A DNA stretch of 24,859 nucleotides, taken from NCBI RefSeq assembly GCF_000315625.1, contig NW_005434576.1, forward strand, positions 208,836-233,694, written 5' to 3'. Below, in pieces: positions 16,865-24,859 of this stretch; within the stretch, counting starts at the first letter, position 1, and each line of letters opens with the position of its first letter. The position numbers and the translations under genes are program-made. The notes beneath the pieces are model-generated. The model worked only from the letters and a program-made list of their open reading frames with translations. It searched no databases and was not told the origin of the DNA. The stretch is from Guillardia theta CCMP2712 (lineage: Eukaryota > Cryptophyceae > Pyrenomonadales > Geminigeraceae).

Positions 16865-17896
16865 TCAGGAGAAAGGGAGGCCAACACAGGGTGAGCGTGC
16901 GGCTGCGAGAGCGAGGATACATGAATGGGAGGGAAGCGCATGACGTCCAAGTGAAGAGGAGGAGACGGAGAGATGAGATGCTGGTTGACCGCCTGCTCCC
17001 TCCTCTCTGCTTCCCTTCTCTCTGCCTCCCTCCTCTCTTCCTCCCTTCTCTCTGCCTCCCTCCTCTCTTCCTCCCTCCTCTCTTCCTCCCTCCTCTCTTC
17101 CTCCCTCCTTTTTCGCCTCTTTCCAGTCTTCTTGTCTCGCCGGGAAGATCACCCTTGCCAACCTTGGCTCACTCCAGAGACTTTTCTCCTCCTCTCGATC
17201 GAAACTCAGGAAATCGCGGGAAGGCAAATCAGTGAGTCGGGAGGAGACGTTGGCTTCCCTTGCCGCTCCTTCCTCCTCTCCTAGCCTCTCCTCTCCTCCT
17301 CTCCTCAAACTCGTCCTTTCCTTCTTAGCTGAACTCTCCTCACTCTCTCCTGCTGCTGAACGCACAACTGGCCCGGTGAAAGAATCTGCAGCAGCTCCTC
17401 GCAATCCTTCTCCTCCTCCTCGCAATCCTCCTCCTCCTCCTCCTCCTCCTTCTTCTTCTCCTGCACTTCCTCTCAACTTGAAGATCTGTTGGTTTCTTCT
17501 TCCTCCTACTGGCTCCTTCCCCTCCCCTGTTGCATCATCGCTGGTGCTCGCTCCCGCGTTCTCCTCCTCTGCCACTTTGTCCCCCTCCGAGGCATATCTG
17601 AACATCTTGAAGAGAACTGCTGACGTCACCACGACGATGAGCAGTGAAAGTACCACCTGCCCGACCCCCACCTCGTCCTCATTCTCGGAGGATGAACCCG
17701 AGGAGGAGGAGGAGGAGGAGGAGGAGGAGGAGGACAGAAATTTTCCACTAGTCACGTTGAAGGAGGAGAGAGAGAGTCTGCGGGGGGGTCGAGGTTGCCA
17801 CCATCGCTTCGGACGCTCCTCTTCAGTGAGAAAGAGCGGACGCTCTCCGTTGAGCACAGCTCGCTTCATCTCTGCCAAACGAGTCATGACAAACAT
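16865..17896 (-). CDS. Doubtful single-pass membrane protein, minus strand
   Basis: The frame runs open from an ATG at 17896 (MFVMTRLAEMKRAVLNGERP) for about 343 codons. It has a basic, Trp-containing N-terminal part, a Ser run, an acidic stretch (SENEDE), then a hydrophobic segment VVLSLLIVVVTSAVLFKMF followed by basic residues. This is what a single-pass membrane protein looks like. The rest is low-complexity Glu/Gly/Arg. In 17035-17110 a neighbouring minus frame reads as EERREEERREAERR, more protein-like than the GGREE of this frame, so an intron may shift the frame. The plus strand is also open across 17232-18182 and offers a possible exon (17123-17231) between ttccag and gtgagt. No homologue is recognised; the strand is uncertain. 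Confidence 0.35.
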   Translation of the reverse strand: MFVMTRLAEMKRAVLNGERPLFLTEEERPKRWWQPRPPRRLSLSSFNVTSGKFLSSSSSSSSSSSSGSSSENEDEVGVGQVVLSLLIVVVTSAVLFKMFRYASEGDKVAEEENAGASTSDDATGEGKEPVGGRRNQQIFKLRGSAGEEEGGGGGGGGLRGGGEGLRGAAADSFTGPVVRSAAGESEESSAKKERTSLRRGGEERLGEEEGAAREANVSSRLTDLPSRDFLSFDREEEKSLWSEPRLARVIFPARQEDWKEAKKEGGREEGGREEGGREEGGREKGGREEGGREKGSREEGAGGQPASHLSVSSSSLGRHALPSHSCILALAAARSPCVGLPFS

Positions 17897-17939
17897 GCAA
17901 TGTGTCCTAAACCCTCCCTCCCTTCCCTCCCCCTCCCCT

Positions 17940-18016
17940 CCCCCTCCCCCCTTCCTTCGCCTCTGTCCTGTCCTGTCCTGTCCTGTCCTGTCCTCGCCTC
18001 GCCTCGGGCTCATCGA

Positions 18017-18054
<38 letters not shown>

Positions 18055-18090
18055 CCTTTCCACCATCATCATCATCATCATCATCACCTT
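17940..18090 (+). repeat. CCTGT/CCTCG pentamers followed by two ATC arrays
   Basis: C-rich runs lead into about five CCTGT and three CCTCG units (to about 18005). Then come (ATC)n arrays at about 18017-18053 and 18064-18086, separated by ACCTTTCCACC. ACCTTTC follows both arrays, so the array plus ACCTTTC looks duplicated. It would lie just upstream of the doubtful minus-strand gene. Confidence 0.8.
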
Positions 18091-18183
18091 TCAACTGCTT
18101 CTCAATGTGTGCAAATGCCGCCTGTCAAACACAACTCAACCCTTATTATAGCATGTCGCTACAACATCAACCTCCACGATGAT

Positions 18184-18740
18184 TGCCTGCCGTATAAGGT
18201 CATTTCTCCACAATCCACCTCCTCCTTCCCACCTGTTGCTCAGCCATTACTGTCCTCTGACCCACCGCCTTCCCTGCCATGAAGGCCAGGCTCGAGCATA
18301 TCACCACAACAACACTGCATCCTAGTGTTGCCACTACCCAAAACCTTCGAACGACGTCATGCGCTTCTCACACTGACATGCCGCGTACCCAGTGGACAAC
18401 TGATTGGAAGAAACTAGCAGTCTTTTGTTTCGCTTCGCAGCCATGTCATAGCCCATCCGACACCTGCGAACTTTGAGTTGGCAAACTCCAATTCTGATCT
18501 GCTCTTCCTCTCCTTGTTCTACTTCTCCTTGCTCTCCTACTATGATCCTACCATGTCCTATCTTCTCCTCTCCTCTCCTTCCCCCGCTCCCAACATAACA
18601 CTCTCTTGACACACTCCCGTTTTTGATTGACAATAGGAGTCCACTCCATGACGGTCTACCAGAAGAGGTGCCAGCAAAAGATTAGTCATCACAACCTGTT
18701 ACCTAATTTTACTCATCAAGGTTAAGTGATCGGTAAAGAG
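18184..18740. other. Intergenic stretch, no supported gene
   Basis: Mixed-composition sequence with only short open frames and no recognisable domain, splice-consistent exon chain or RNA gene. A CT-rich patch sits near 18500-18590. It separates the doubtful membrane-protein locus from the GC-rich spacer before copy B. Confidence 0.5.
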
Positions 18741-19480
18741 TAGATCCGGGGCCCGGAGTCCGAGCGGGGAGTCAGTCGAGCCTTCGAGTCCGGGCCCGGA
18801 GTCCGGTCACCAGCGGACTGCACCTTGACCGTTTGCTCAAAGTTTGTTCAGTTAAAAATCAGTACGACTGCTGTCCCCCGGACCGGGCGGCCCCACGCCC
18901 GGCACTGAGCGCCACACTGTGACCGTGATAATCGGACTTGACTGAGCCACCTTACCTCGACTCTCCGAGTCTCCTGATCAATGATTGTCCGTCCGATCGT
19001 ACTAATCTTTAACTTAACTTTGAGTAAAGATTTGAAGACCGTCACGCTGAGCCTCGGAATTTGAGTCACATCATGCCATGCCGGGCACTTCGGATACGCC
19101 CGATCGGATAGTGAAAGTACCGGCGGTGACCCGGCGCCGCCCGGCGGGCCGCGCGGCGGCGCGGCCGTTCGAGCGATACTGCCTTCTACCGACCAGGCGC
19201 ATCATATCTGATACTGATCTGATATCCGGGGGCGCCGTGGGAAACTCCTTGAGCACCAGGGTCAGTGCGGTAGAAAGAGGGGGTGGTATGAAGAGTATTG
19301 GGTAGCAGGGTACTGCGGCAATTTAACAGTCACTGGGTGAATTAAGCCTGGCATCTGAGGTGATACTGTGGAGATAGTGCCGGGACAGTACTGAATTTCC
19401 GAATGGTACCACAAAAATTGTACTGATAAATATCATGCCGATACTGGGGAATATAATTATTGGGAGGTACAACCAGTACC
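18740..19480. repeat. GC-rich word-repetitive spacer 3 with AT-richer end
   Basis: It starts with a near-repeat of GGGCCCGGAGTCCG-type words and contains GTGACCGTG, CGGGCCG, CCGGCG and CGATCGGAT, like the spacers around copy A. After about 19310 it shifts to an AT-richer sequence dominated by GTACTG/CAGTAC and GGTACCAC words. It ends about 220 nt before copy B. No gene is supported. Confidence 0.55.
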
Positions 19481-19699
19481 ACAACTGCAGTACAGAGTTT
19501 GCTCGTAGTCAGTGAAGGGGAAAGGCAAGTCGTAAAGTTGCCAGGGAGAAAAAGACCCGCAGGAAGAGGCAGCGATGGAACTTAAACCCCACCTATCACG
19601 CTCCCCCGCGCTCACTCTCGCTCTCACTCCCTCTCTCCTTCCCTTCCTTCGTACCATCTCACTCAAGTAAACACTGACTGTGAGCTTAAACTTTGCAAC

Positions 19700-20638
19700 A
19701 TGATGAAATACTTGCTGAATGCTGCTGGCGGCGCGAACAAAGACCTTCTCTTTCCCCAGATGGGCAAGAAGACGATGAGCGATCAGCAGCAGCAGAGTGA
19801 CGAAATTTCTGTAGCTGACGATACCAAGGACCTCACCATCGATACTCAAGTTACTCTCCCTCCGATCGCCAGGCTCGCTTCCCTCCGACCCCTCCCTGCA
19901 CATTCCTCTTCCCCCAGTCCTCCGATTTCCCGCTCCTCCTCAGCCCCTCAGCCCCAGGACGACACCGAGCTCCTTCGATCCCGCATCCAGGCCGTCTTCC
20001 TCACCTACCGGTCTCCCAACACTACCCCCAAGCAGTACGTCAGCCATGCTCAGCTCCTCGAGTCCTTCAAGGACCTCGCCGATACTGTCAGCGGCCCCAA
20101 CGCCTTCAGCGTCGCCTCCACCTCCTGCTCCTGCCATCGCCCTCACTCTCACTCCCCCAGCTTCCCGTCAACCAGCAGCATCCCGTCGGGCGAGCACGGG
20201 TCGGCCAAGAACAAGCCCCGCCCGGTGCACAACACGGCTGCGAGGGCTCAGGGGAGGTGCGAGTGCGAGGGAGTGCACGGGGTGGTGGAAATGCGGAGCA
20301 AGAGAGGCTCGCGGCCCCCGGAGAAGGTCAGGTGCTCCATCCAGTCCAGCTCGGGCAAGATGATCCTCTCCATCTTCGGCGGCAGCGACTACGGGACGGA
20401 GGTAGGCTTCATCCGGCTGGAGGAGTCGTACGTGGCGACGTACGGGGAGAAGCCTCTGACGTTTGCGGTGGGGCTGAGGTCGAGGAGGGAGTGCTTCGAG
20501 GAGAGCGAGATCCACTTCTCTTGCCACACGAGCGTGTCGCGAGACAAGTGGGTAGGGGCGCTGATCCAGGGAGGGAGCAAGAGCAAGTGGATGTTAGATA
20601 GGGTCCACGAGCACGAGGAGGGGATGTATAAGGAATAG
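19700..20638 (+). CDS. PH-like domain protein, family copy B
   Basis: A single-exon frame of 312 residues. The N-terminal ~84 residues are unlike copy A except for the MMK start and the motif PPIARLASLRPL. From PQDDTELLRSRIQ onward the protein is identical to copy A up to GGSKS, covering the helical segment, the His/Ser/Pro linker and the PH-like region (~188-290). It then has its own tail, KWMLDRVHEHEEGMYKE. The leader is not TATA-like; CT-rich sequence at 19600-19650 precedes the start. As in copy A, no signal peptide or membrane helix is seen. The PH assignment is inferred from strand pattern and the final Trp helix. Confidence 0.82.
   Translation: MMKYLLNAAGGANKDLLFPQMGKKTMSDQQQQSDEISVADDTKDLTIDTQVTLPPIARLASLRPLPAHSSSPSPPISRSSSAPQPQDDTELLRSRIQAVFLTYRSPNTTPKQYVSHAQLLESFKDLADTVSGPNAFSVASTSCSCHRPHSHSPSFPSTSSIPSGEHGSAKNKPRPVHNTAARAQGRCECEGVHGVVEMRSKRGSRPPEKVRCSIQSSSGKMILSIFGGSDYGTEVGFIRLEESYVATYGEKPLTFAVGLRSRRECFEESEIHFSCHTSVSRDKWVGALIQGGSKSKWMLDRVHEHEEGMYKE
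19951..20585 (+). repeat. Shared core block, copy in gene B
   Basis: It is the same length (635 nt) as the block in gene A, with two silent differences (GAA for GAG and GTA for GTG). The left edge is the GCCCCAGGAC word and the right edge is GAGCAAGAGCA; beyond them the genes no longer align. Confidence 0.9.
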
Positions 20639-20807
20639 CTACATTGTTTTGATTTCTGATTTCTTTTAATACACTTTTACATATGACTTTGTGTGCGTTT
20701 GTTTTGGTTATAATACAAATATTTGAATAATCTCAGTCCAGAAGGAAAGGAATGCAGGACAGTACGTTTTTTTCAAGCTTCTTGTGGCAGCAGTAGTATT
20801 AGTAATT

Positions 20808-20808
<1 letters not shown>

Positions 20809-20838
<30 letters not shown>
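20809..20838 (+). repeat. CAG triplet repeat
   Basis: Ten CAG units sit about 170 nt downstream of the stop of copy B. The region 20639-21254 otherwise shows no supported gene; it probably holds the 3' end of copy B. Confidence 0.9.
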
Positions 20839-20841
<3 letters not shown>

Positions 20842-21254
20842 GTATTATGTTGTTTGTCTGCTCTTTTTGCCTCCTTGCTATCGAGGAGAACTTTCTCACC
20901 TCACGGGGACATCCACAAGAATCTTCCGATCTCCTCTTCTGACCGTCAACTTCATCGCTGTCACAAATGGAGCTGCTTACTTGGACTGGTTCTGTGCTGC
21001 TCCCGTAGCGTGACACGAGAATGAAGCACGCTCGCAACATCCTCTACCTTCAAATTCCGACAGCGTATACAGGAAGGCTCATTGAGGATTCTTGGCATCG
21101 TTACAACAGTCTTGAACGAAAGATGTCTGTATGTAAGCTATGAGGACATTGTCAAACTGCCACATCAACACAACTGATGAAGAGTCTCTGCAGTAGAATA
21201 AGTTTCCCGTCCAGTTTTAATGCAACAAGTTTGAAATGGCTCTCACACCTGCAT

Positions 21255-21463
21255 GTCGCGACACGCTCGTGTGGCAAGAGAAGTGGATCTCACTCTCCTC
21301 GAAGCACTCCCTCCTCGACCTCAGCCCCACCGCAAACGTCAGAGGCTTCTCCCCGTACGTCGCGACGTACGACTCCTCCAGCCGGATGAAGCCTACCTCC
21401 GTCCCGTAGTCGCTGCCGCCGAAGATGGAGAGGATCATCTAGCCTCTCTTGCTCCGCATCTCC
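21255..21463 (-). pseudogene. Inverted, internally deleted fragment of the PH-like family (copy D)
   Basis: Read on the minus strand, this matches the PH-like half of copies A-C, from ATGCGGAGCAAGAGAGGC to GTGTCGCGA. Forty-eight nucleotides (16 codons) are missing between AGAGGCT and AGATGATCC, and the join makes an in-frame TAG. The 5' half of the gene and the last ~20 codons of the core are absent. At least two substitutions separate it from the intact copies: one turns GTACGTGGCGACGTAC into the perfect palindrome GTACGTCGCGACGTAC, and one changes GAGCGAG to GAGTGAG. It is almost certainly not functional. Confidence 0.9.
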
Positions 21464-21834
21464 GACAGGGATGGTAGCCCTTGCTGTCGAGCAGGATGCT
21501 TCTATTCGCGTCTGTGTCGCTCACGCTGGTGAGGTTGAACCTGACCTCTCGCTGGCTTGTTCTGTTATCAGAGTCACCCGCTGTTCTGACTGGCCAGTCA
21601 TGCTGTGAACTTCAACGGTCGTGTAACCGTCAGGGAGTCCTTTATTGTGAAGGCACCATTAGAGGTGACATGACACATTGCGGCTGGACCGAATACGCGG
21701 GGCGGGCCCGGCAGTTGAGGGATCGGTTGCGAAAACGAGTCTTTCCATTATGCCTGCCAGGATGCTGACAACTACACCCCACCCTGTAGCCTACCATTTT
21801 AGTACCCCACCCCTTATCGAAGAGGTCAACTTAC

Positions 21835-21850
21835 AGGGGTTTTAACCCCT
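21835..21850. promoter_or_regulatory. Short inverted repeat upstream of copy C
   Basis: AGGGGTT-TT-AACCCCT is a perfect 7-bp inverted repeat about 105 nt before the start of copy C. It lies in a patch where ACCCC words recur (CTACACCCCACC, AGTACCCCACCCC, CACCCTACCCC). It may be a binding site or promoter element; this is pattern only. The stretch 21464-21834 has no supported gene and includes a small GC-rich patch near 21690-21720. Confidence 0.35.
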
Positions 21851-21955
21851 ACGTCGGCAGATTCAGCACCCTACCCCTGAGCAGTCGCAGCTTGAAGGTA
21901 TTTTGCAGGTATTTTGTAGTTTTCTGGAGCTTGAGAGGGCAAACCAACATAGAGC

Positions 21956-22831
21956 ATGCAGACAGCACGGCCAGCGATGAAGAGCCTTCAGCTCCGACAA
22001 CCCGACCTCTCAGATCAGCTCTCAAGCAAGAGCATCCATCCTCTCAATCTCAGCTCCCACACCCAGCCAACCCTGGTCACCTGCGATGACGAAAGCGAAA
22101 TCCTCCAGCAAAAGCTCTTTCCCCTCCCTCCTGTCATCAGCCTCTCTTCCCTCCGACCCCTCCCTGTCCAGCCTAACTACTCCTCAAAATCAAGACTCGG
22201 CCCTTCAACTCCGAGTCCTCCTGCTGTGCGTGAGCCCCAGGACGACACCGAGCTCCTTCGATCCCGCATCCAGGCCGTCTTCCTCACCTACCGGTCTCCC
22301 AACACTACCCCCAAGCAGTACGTCAGCCATGCTCAGCTCCTCGAGTCCTTCAAGGACCTCGCCGATACTGTCAGCGGCCCCAACGCCTTCAGCGTCGCCT
22401 CCACCTCCTGCTCCTGCCAGATGAAGCCCTGCCCAGCTTCGGGAGCTCAGGGGAGGTGCAGCGAGTGCGAGGGAGTGCACGGGGTGGTGGAGATGCGGAG
22501 CAAGAGAGGCTCGCGGCCCCCGGAGAAGGTCAGGTGCTCCATCCAGTCCAGCTCGGGCAAGATGATCCTCTCCATCTTCGGCGGCAGCGACTACGGGACG
22601 GAGGTAGGCTTCATCCGGCTGGAGGAGTCGTACGTGGCGACGTACGGGGAGAAGCCTCTGACGTTTGCGGTGGGGCTGAGGTCGAGGAGGGAGTGCTTCG
22701 AGGAGAGCGAGATCCACTTCTCTTGCCACACGAGCGTGTCGCGAGACAAGTGGGTAGGGGCGCTGATCCAGGGAGGGAGCAAGAGCAGGAGGAAGTTGGA
22801 GGACAGATATGTTAAAAACGAAATGTCGTAA
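21956..22831 (+). CDS. PH-like domain protein, family copy C
   Basis: A single-exon frame of 291 residues. The N-terminal ~92 residues are unique apart from PPVISLSSLRPL. The core then begins at EPQDDTELLRSRIQ. The His-rich linker of copies A and B is replaced by a much shorter Cys-containing one (QMKPCPASG), and one Ser is added in RCSECEG. The PH-like part matches copies A and B, and the tail is RRKLEDRYVKNEMS. The start is the first ATG in frame; an internal Met (MKSLQLRQ) eight codons in is an alternative. An AATAAA lies 13 nt after the stop. Function is as for the other copies; the changed linker may alter spacing or metal or disulfide chemistry, which is inference. Confidence 0.8.
   Translation: MQTARPAMKSLQLRQPDLSDQLSSKSIHPLNLSSHTQPTLVTCDDESEILQQKLFPLPPVISLSSLRPLPVQPNYSSKSRLGPSTPSPPAVREPQDDTELLRSRIQAVFLTYRSPNTTPKQYVSHAQLLESFKDLADTVSGPNAFSVASTSCSCQMKPCPASGAQGRCSECEGVHGVVEMRSKRGSRPPEKVRCSIQSSSGKMILSIFGGSDYGTEVGFIRLEESYVATYGEKPLTFAVGLRSRRECFEESEIHFSCHTSVSRDKWVGALIQGGSKSRRKLEDRYVKNEMS
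22231..22795 (+). repeat. Shared core block, copy in gene C
   Basis: It matches the A/B core from TGAGCCCCAGGACGACACC to GGGAGCAAGAGCAGGAGGA, except for the replaced linker and one inserted AGC. It has A's base (GAG) at the first A/B difference and B's base (GTA) at the second. Confidence 0.88.
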
Positions 22832-22843
22832 AGCTTTGCAGAA

Positions 22844-22849
22844 AATAAA
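22844..22849 (+). terminator. AATAAA polyadenylation-like signal after copy C
   Basis: AATAAA lies 13 nt after the stop of copy C. Whether this organism uses AATAAA cannot be judged from one site; copies A and B have only loosely similar AT-rich sequence after their stops. Confidence 0.35.
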
Positions 22850-22889
22850 TGTGGAATAGCCCTGCCATGATCTTGTTCGATACGATGAG

Positions 22890-23560
22890 CTGTGCAACAT
22901 CGGCTTGCAGCCTGACTCTGACGGCGCACGGCAACACTCAGTGACCGTGGCCGCTCAGTTGAAGGGCCTGTCCGGCGAAATCGAAGGGCCCGTGCCATGA
23001 TATTTGCGGCCGTGGCGACTGGATGATGGCAGTCAACAAACCCTGATTTCAAGTCAAGTTAACGTACTCATCATGACAAACATAGAAATACAGCGTTGGC
23101 CCGCGGCAGCCTCCTGAAAGTTGACTCACCGGGCGGCCGCCGCCGCCTGCCGCGGGCCGCCCCGGCGGGATTGGGCCCCCGTATGGTCAGGGTGGGCGGC
23201 CGCCGCCATCTCAGGCTCGGGGCACTCCGGCGAGTCCCGCAGGGCCAGTCATTACCCGGCCGTACGGTACGAGGGTCCCGCCACCGTACTTGAACGATTC
23301 AACTGGCAAGCCTCCGCCGGGCGGCGAAAGATGATCAGTGCCTCGGACTAACTTGCCACAGTTCAAGTTGTACTTGAAGCGGCCCGGCCCAGTGTGCCAC
23401 GACCCGCCGGCCCAGTGGTAGAGCCGGGTGCCAGCCCGGCCTCTCAGTCAGTGCACACACGAGGCCGGGGGCACCGGGCCTGCCCGGCGGCGGCGGCGCG
23501 GCGCGGCCGGGCCGGGGCCGGGCCGGGCCGCGCGTCCGAGTCCGATCAGGCCGGCTGCAA
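22890..23560. repeat. GC-rich word-repetitive spacer 4
   Basis: It contains GTGACCGTGG, CCGGGCGGC, GGCCCGGCC, CGGTACG and TCAGTCAGTG words, as around copies A and B. It begins about 60 nt after copy C and runs almost up to the ATG at 23596. No gene is supported within it. Confidence 0.55.
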
Positions 23561-23595
23561 GTTTGACCACTCTTTTGACCACTCTGGGCCTCGCT

Positions 23596-24749
23596 ATGGC
23601 GCGCTTCCTATGCTTCCTCTTCTTGGCGGCAGCGGTAGCGATGACTATGTCAGAGGAAGGAGGAGGAGGAGGAGGAGGAGAGAGGCGGGTGATATTCCAC
23701 AACCCTCAAACGCATCAGAGAGTCTCCGGAAGGAGCTTCACCATTGAAGTTGAGGTCCAGGGTTTTAGCTTGCCGGAAGAGGGCAAGGGGCTGCTGCTGC
23801 TGGACGGCAGGAAGCTGATGGAGATCAGGTCCTCCAGGATGACAGTGGGCATGGATGGAGCGGGGGGGCTCTCGGAGGGAGAGCATATCCTGAAGCTCTC
23901 GGTAGAGGATGTACAAGGAAGGCAGGTGGTCGAGGGGGAGGTACGGTTCTTCAAGGAGGGTGCGCCTGAGGAGAGCGCTGGCCCCTTCCATGACGGGAGA
24001 TGGGACGACGAGAACTTTGTAGAGGTAAGAAGATCGTGCTCGCCCTCTCCTTGCTTCCTTCCTCTCAGTATATCTTGGATGGCGTGTGACAGAGGCAGCA
24101 GATGCAGGAGGAGTGCGGCAAGTTGTCGGCGCTGGACATTCAAGCAGCAGGAGGGAAGGGAGGGAATGTGACGGTGATCGCTCTTGGCCTGCCAGTCGTG
24201 TCATCGAGGAAGAAGTATGACGGGGAGGAAGAGGACGACATGCGAGTGGTTCATCATCTGACTTGAGGTAGTTGGGATGGTTCTGACACATGTCGCCTGT
24301 CTCGTACAGGTTCAGAGCAGAGAAGAATACATTGAGGATATAGAGAAGCTGCCCATGATGAAGGTTTTCATCCCTTCTCTTGTTGAGAAGCTGCAGCACG
24401 AGCAGGGAAAGTACAGGTGACGACACTCGTGCGCGAGTACATGTTAAGCTAAGGCACTGAGAGCTGCCTGCAGGTACGACGTCTATCTTGGGTTCGACAA
24501 GGGCGACCCTGTCTTTGACAATGATGAGATGAGGAGAGAGGTGCTGTGATTTCTTGTTTGTGTGCTTCGTGGCTGAGCAGGTGCACTCCGCCTTTGCTGC
24601 AGATTACAAGGAGGATGAAATCGATAACTTCTTCGTCGCCAATCACGTTTCACTGGTTTCAGTATGAGGTTGGAGACAGACTTCGTACATCATTATCTAC
24701 AACATCAACGGAAAATACTATTGTCGTCGTCGTCGTCGTCGTCACCACC

Positions 24750-24824
<75 letters not shown>

Positions 24825-24859
24825 GCAGATGCGCGTCTGCCTAGACTGTTGGGCAACAT
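23596..24859 (+). CDS. Putative secretory protein, glycosyltransferase-like; 3' end beyond the window
   Basis: Model exons: 23596-24024, 24108-24245, 24310-24416, 24474-24540, 24581-24661 and 24829 onward. All are GT-AG with agreeing phases; introns are 40-167 nt. The N-terminus MARFLCFLFLAAAVAMTMS is a signal peptide. A Gly run follows, then a beta-rich region (~28-125, from RRVIFHNPQ to EVRFFKEG) resembling an extracellular Ig-like or DUF4399-type sandwich. Later exons read NVTVIALGLPVVSS, VQSREEYIEDIEKLP and YDVYLGFDKGDPVFDNDEM. The last recalls algal glycosyltransferase-like proteins with a YxxYxGxDxGDP pattern; this is a memory-based comparison and weak. Readthrough of the 40-nt intron is blocked by TGA. 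Exon 2 could start at 24102. The last intron carries trinucleotide repeats. An ER or Golgi location is likely. Confidence 0.65.
24722..24823 (+). repeat. Compound GTC-CAC-CAT triplet repeat in the last visible intron
   Basis: About seven GTC units pass into about seven CAC and then about 20 CAT units, ending five bases before the acceptor cgcag|ATGCGC. The repeat occupies most of a 167-nt intron starting at gtatga (24662). The Met and Val runs on the opposite strand are artefacts. Confidence 0.88.

Noticed and set aside
20168-20527. Minus-strand frames opposite the shared core, repeated at all three copies
   Set aside because: Their repetition follows from the shared core; they are Arg/Leu/Pro-rich and start at different upstream sites. 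The sense frame has the better protein composition.
24659-24859. Minus-strand Met/Val/Thr homopolymer protein
   Set aside because: It is a translation of the triplet repeat inside an intron.

Overview
This window looks like nuclear DNA of a GC-rich unicellular eukaryote, probably an alga or other protist. Genes are broken by short GT-AG introns (about 40-310 nt), exon junctions restore the reading frame exactly, and simple-sequence repeats are very abundant. A cryptophyte such as Guillardia would fit this style, but that is only a weak guess; the sequence itself names no species.

Layout. (1) Minus strand, 5750 down past the left edge: a nearly complete UBR1/PRT6-type N-degron E3 ubiquitin ligase in four visible exons, all joined in phase 0 (1748 codons visible). 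(2) 5751-7650: its upstream region with a 53-nt tandem duplication, an AT-rich island and a long GC-rich spacer made of a few short words. (3) 7663-8622: first copy (A) of a three-member family with a PH-like C-terminal domain. (4) 8740-9320: a second GC-rich spacer. (5) 9800-15904: an 18-exon plus-strand gene that I could splice in frame throughout (938 codons). It has two tandem thioredoxin-like domains without CxxC, long coiled coils and a charged low-complexity tail; most of its longer introns carry simple repeats. (6) 15905-18740: repeat-rich DNA with one doubtful minus-strand gene for a single-pass membrane protein. (7) 18740-19480 GC-rich spacer; 19700-20638 family copy B; 21255-21463 an inverted, internally deleted copy (D); 21956-22831 family copy C. 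(8) 22890-23560 GC-rich spacer, then a signal-peptide gene at 23596 that runs off the right edge in at least six exons.

Most striking is the PH-like family. Copies A and B share a 635-nt core with only two, both synonymous, differences. Their N-termini, C-terminal tails and flanks have diverged almost beyond alignment. Copy C carries A's base at one of these sites and B's at the other. This points to continuing gene conversion of the core rather than simple recent duplication. Similar GC-rich spacers lie beside all three intact copies.

The genes do not form one obvious pathway. The ubiquitin ligase acts in protein turnover. The thioredoxin-like/coiled-coil protein looks like a scaffold. The PH-like proteins could bind membranes or partners. 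The last gene is probably secretory and perhaps related to glycosyltransferases.
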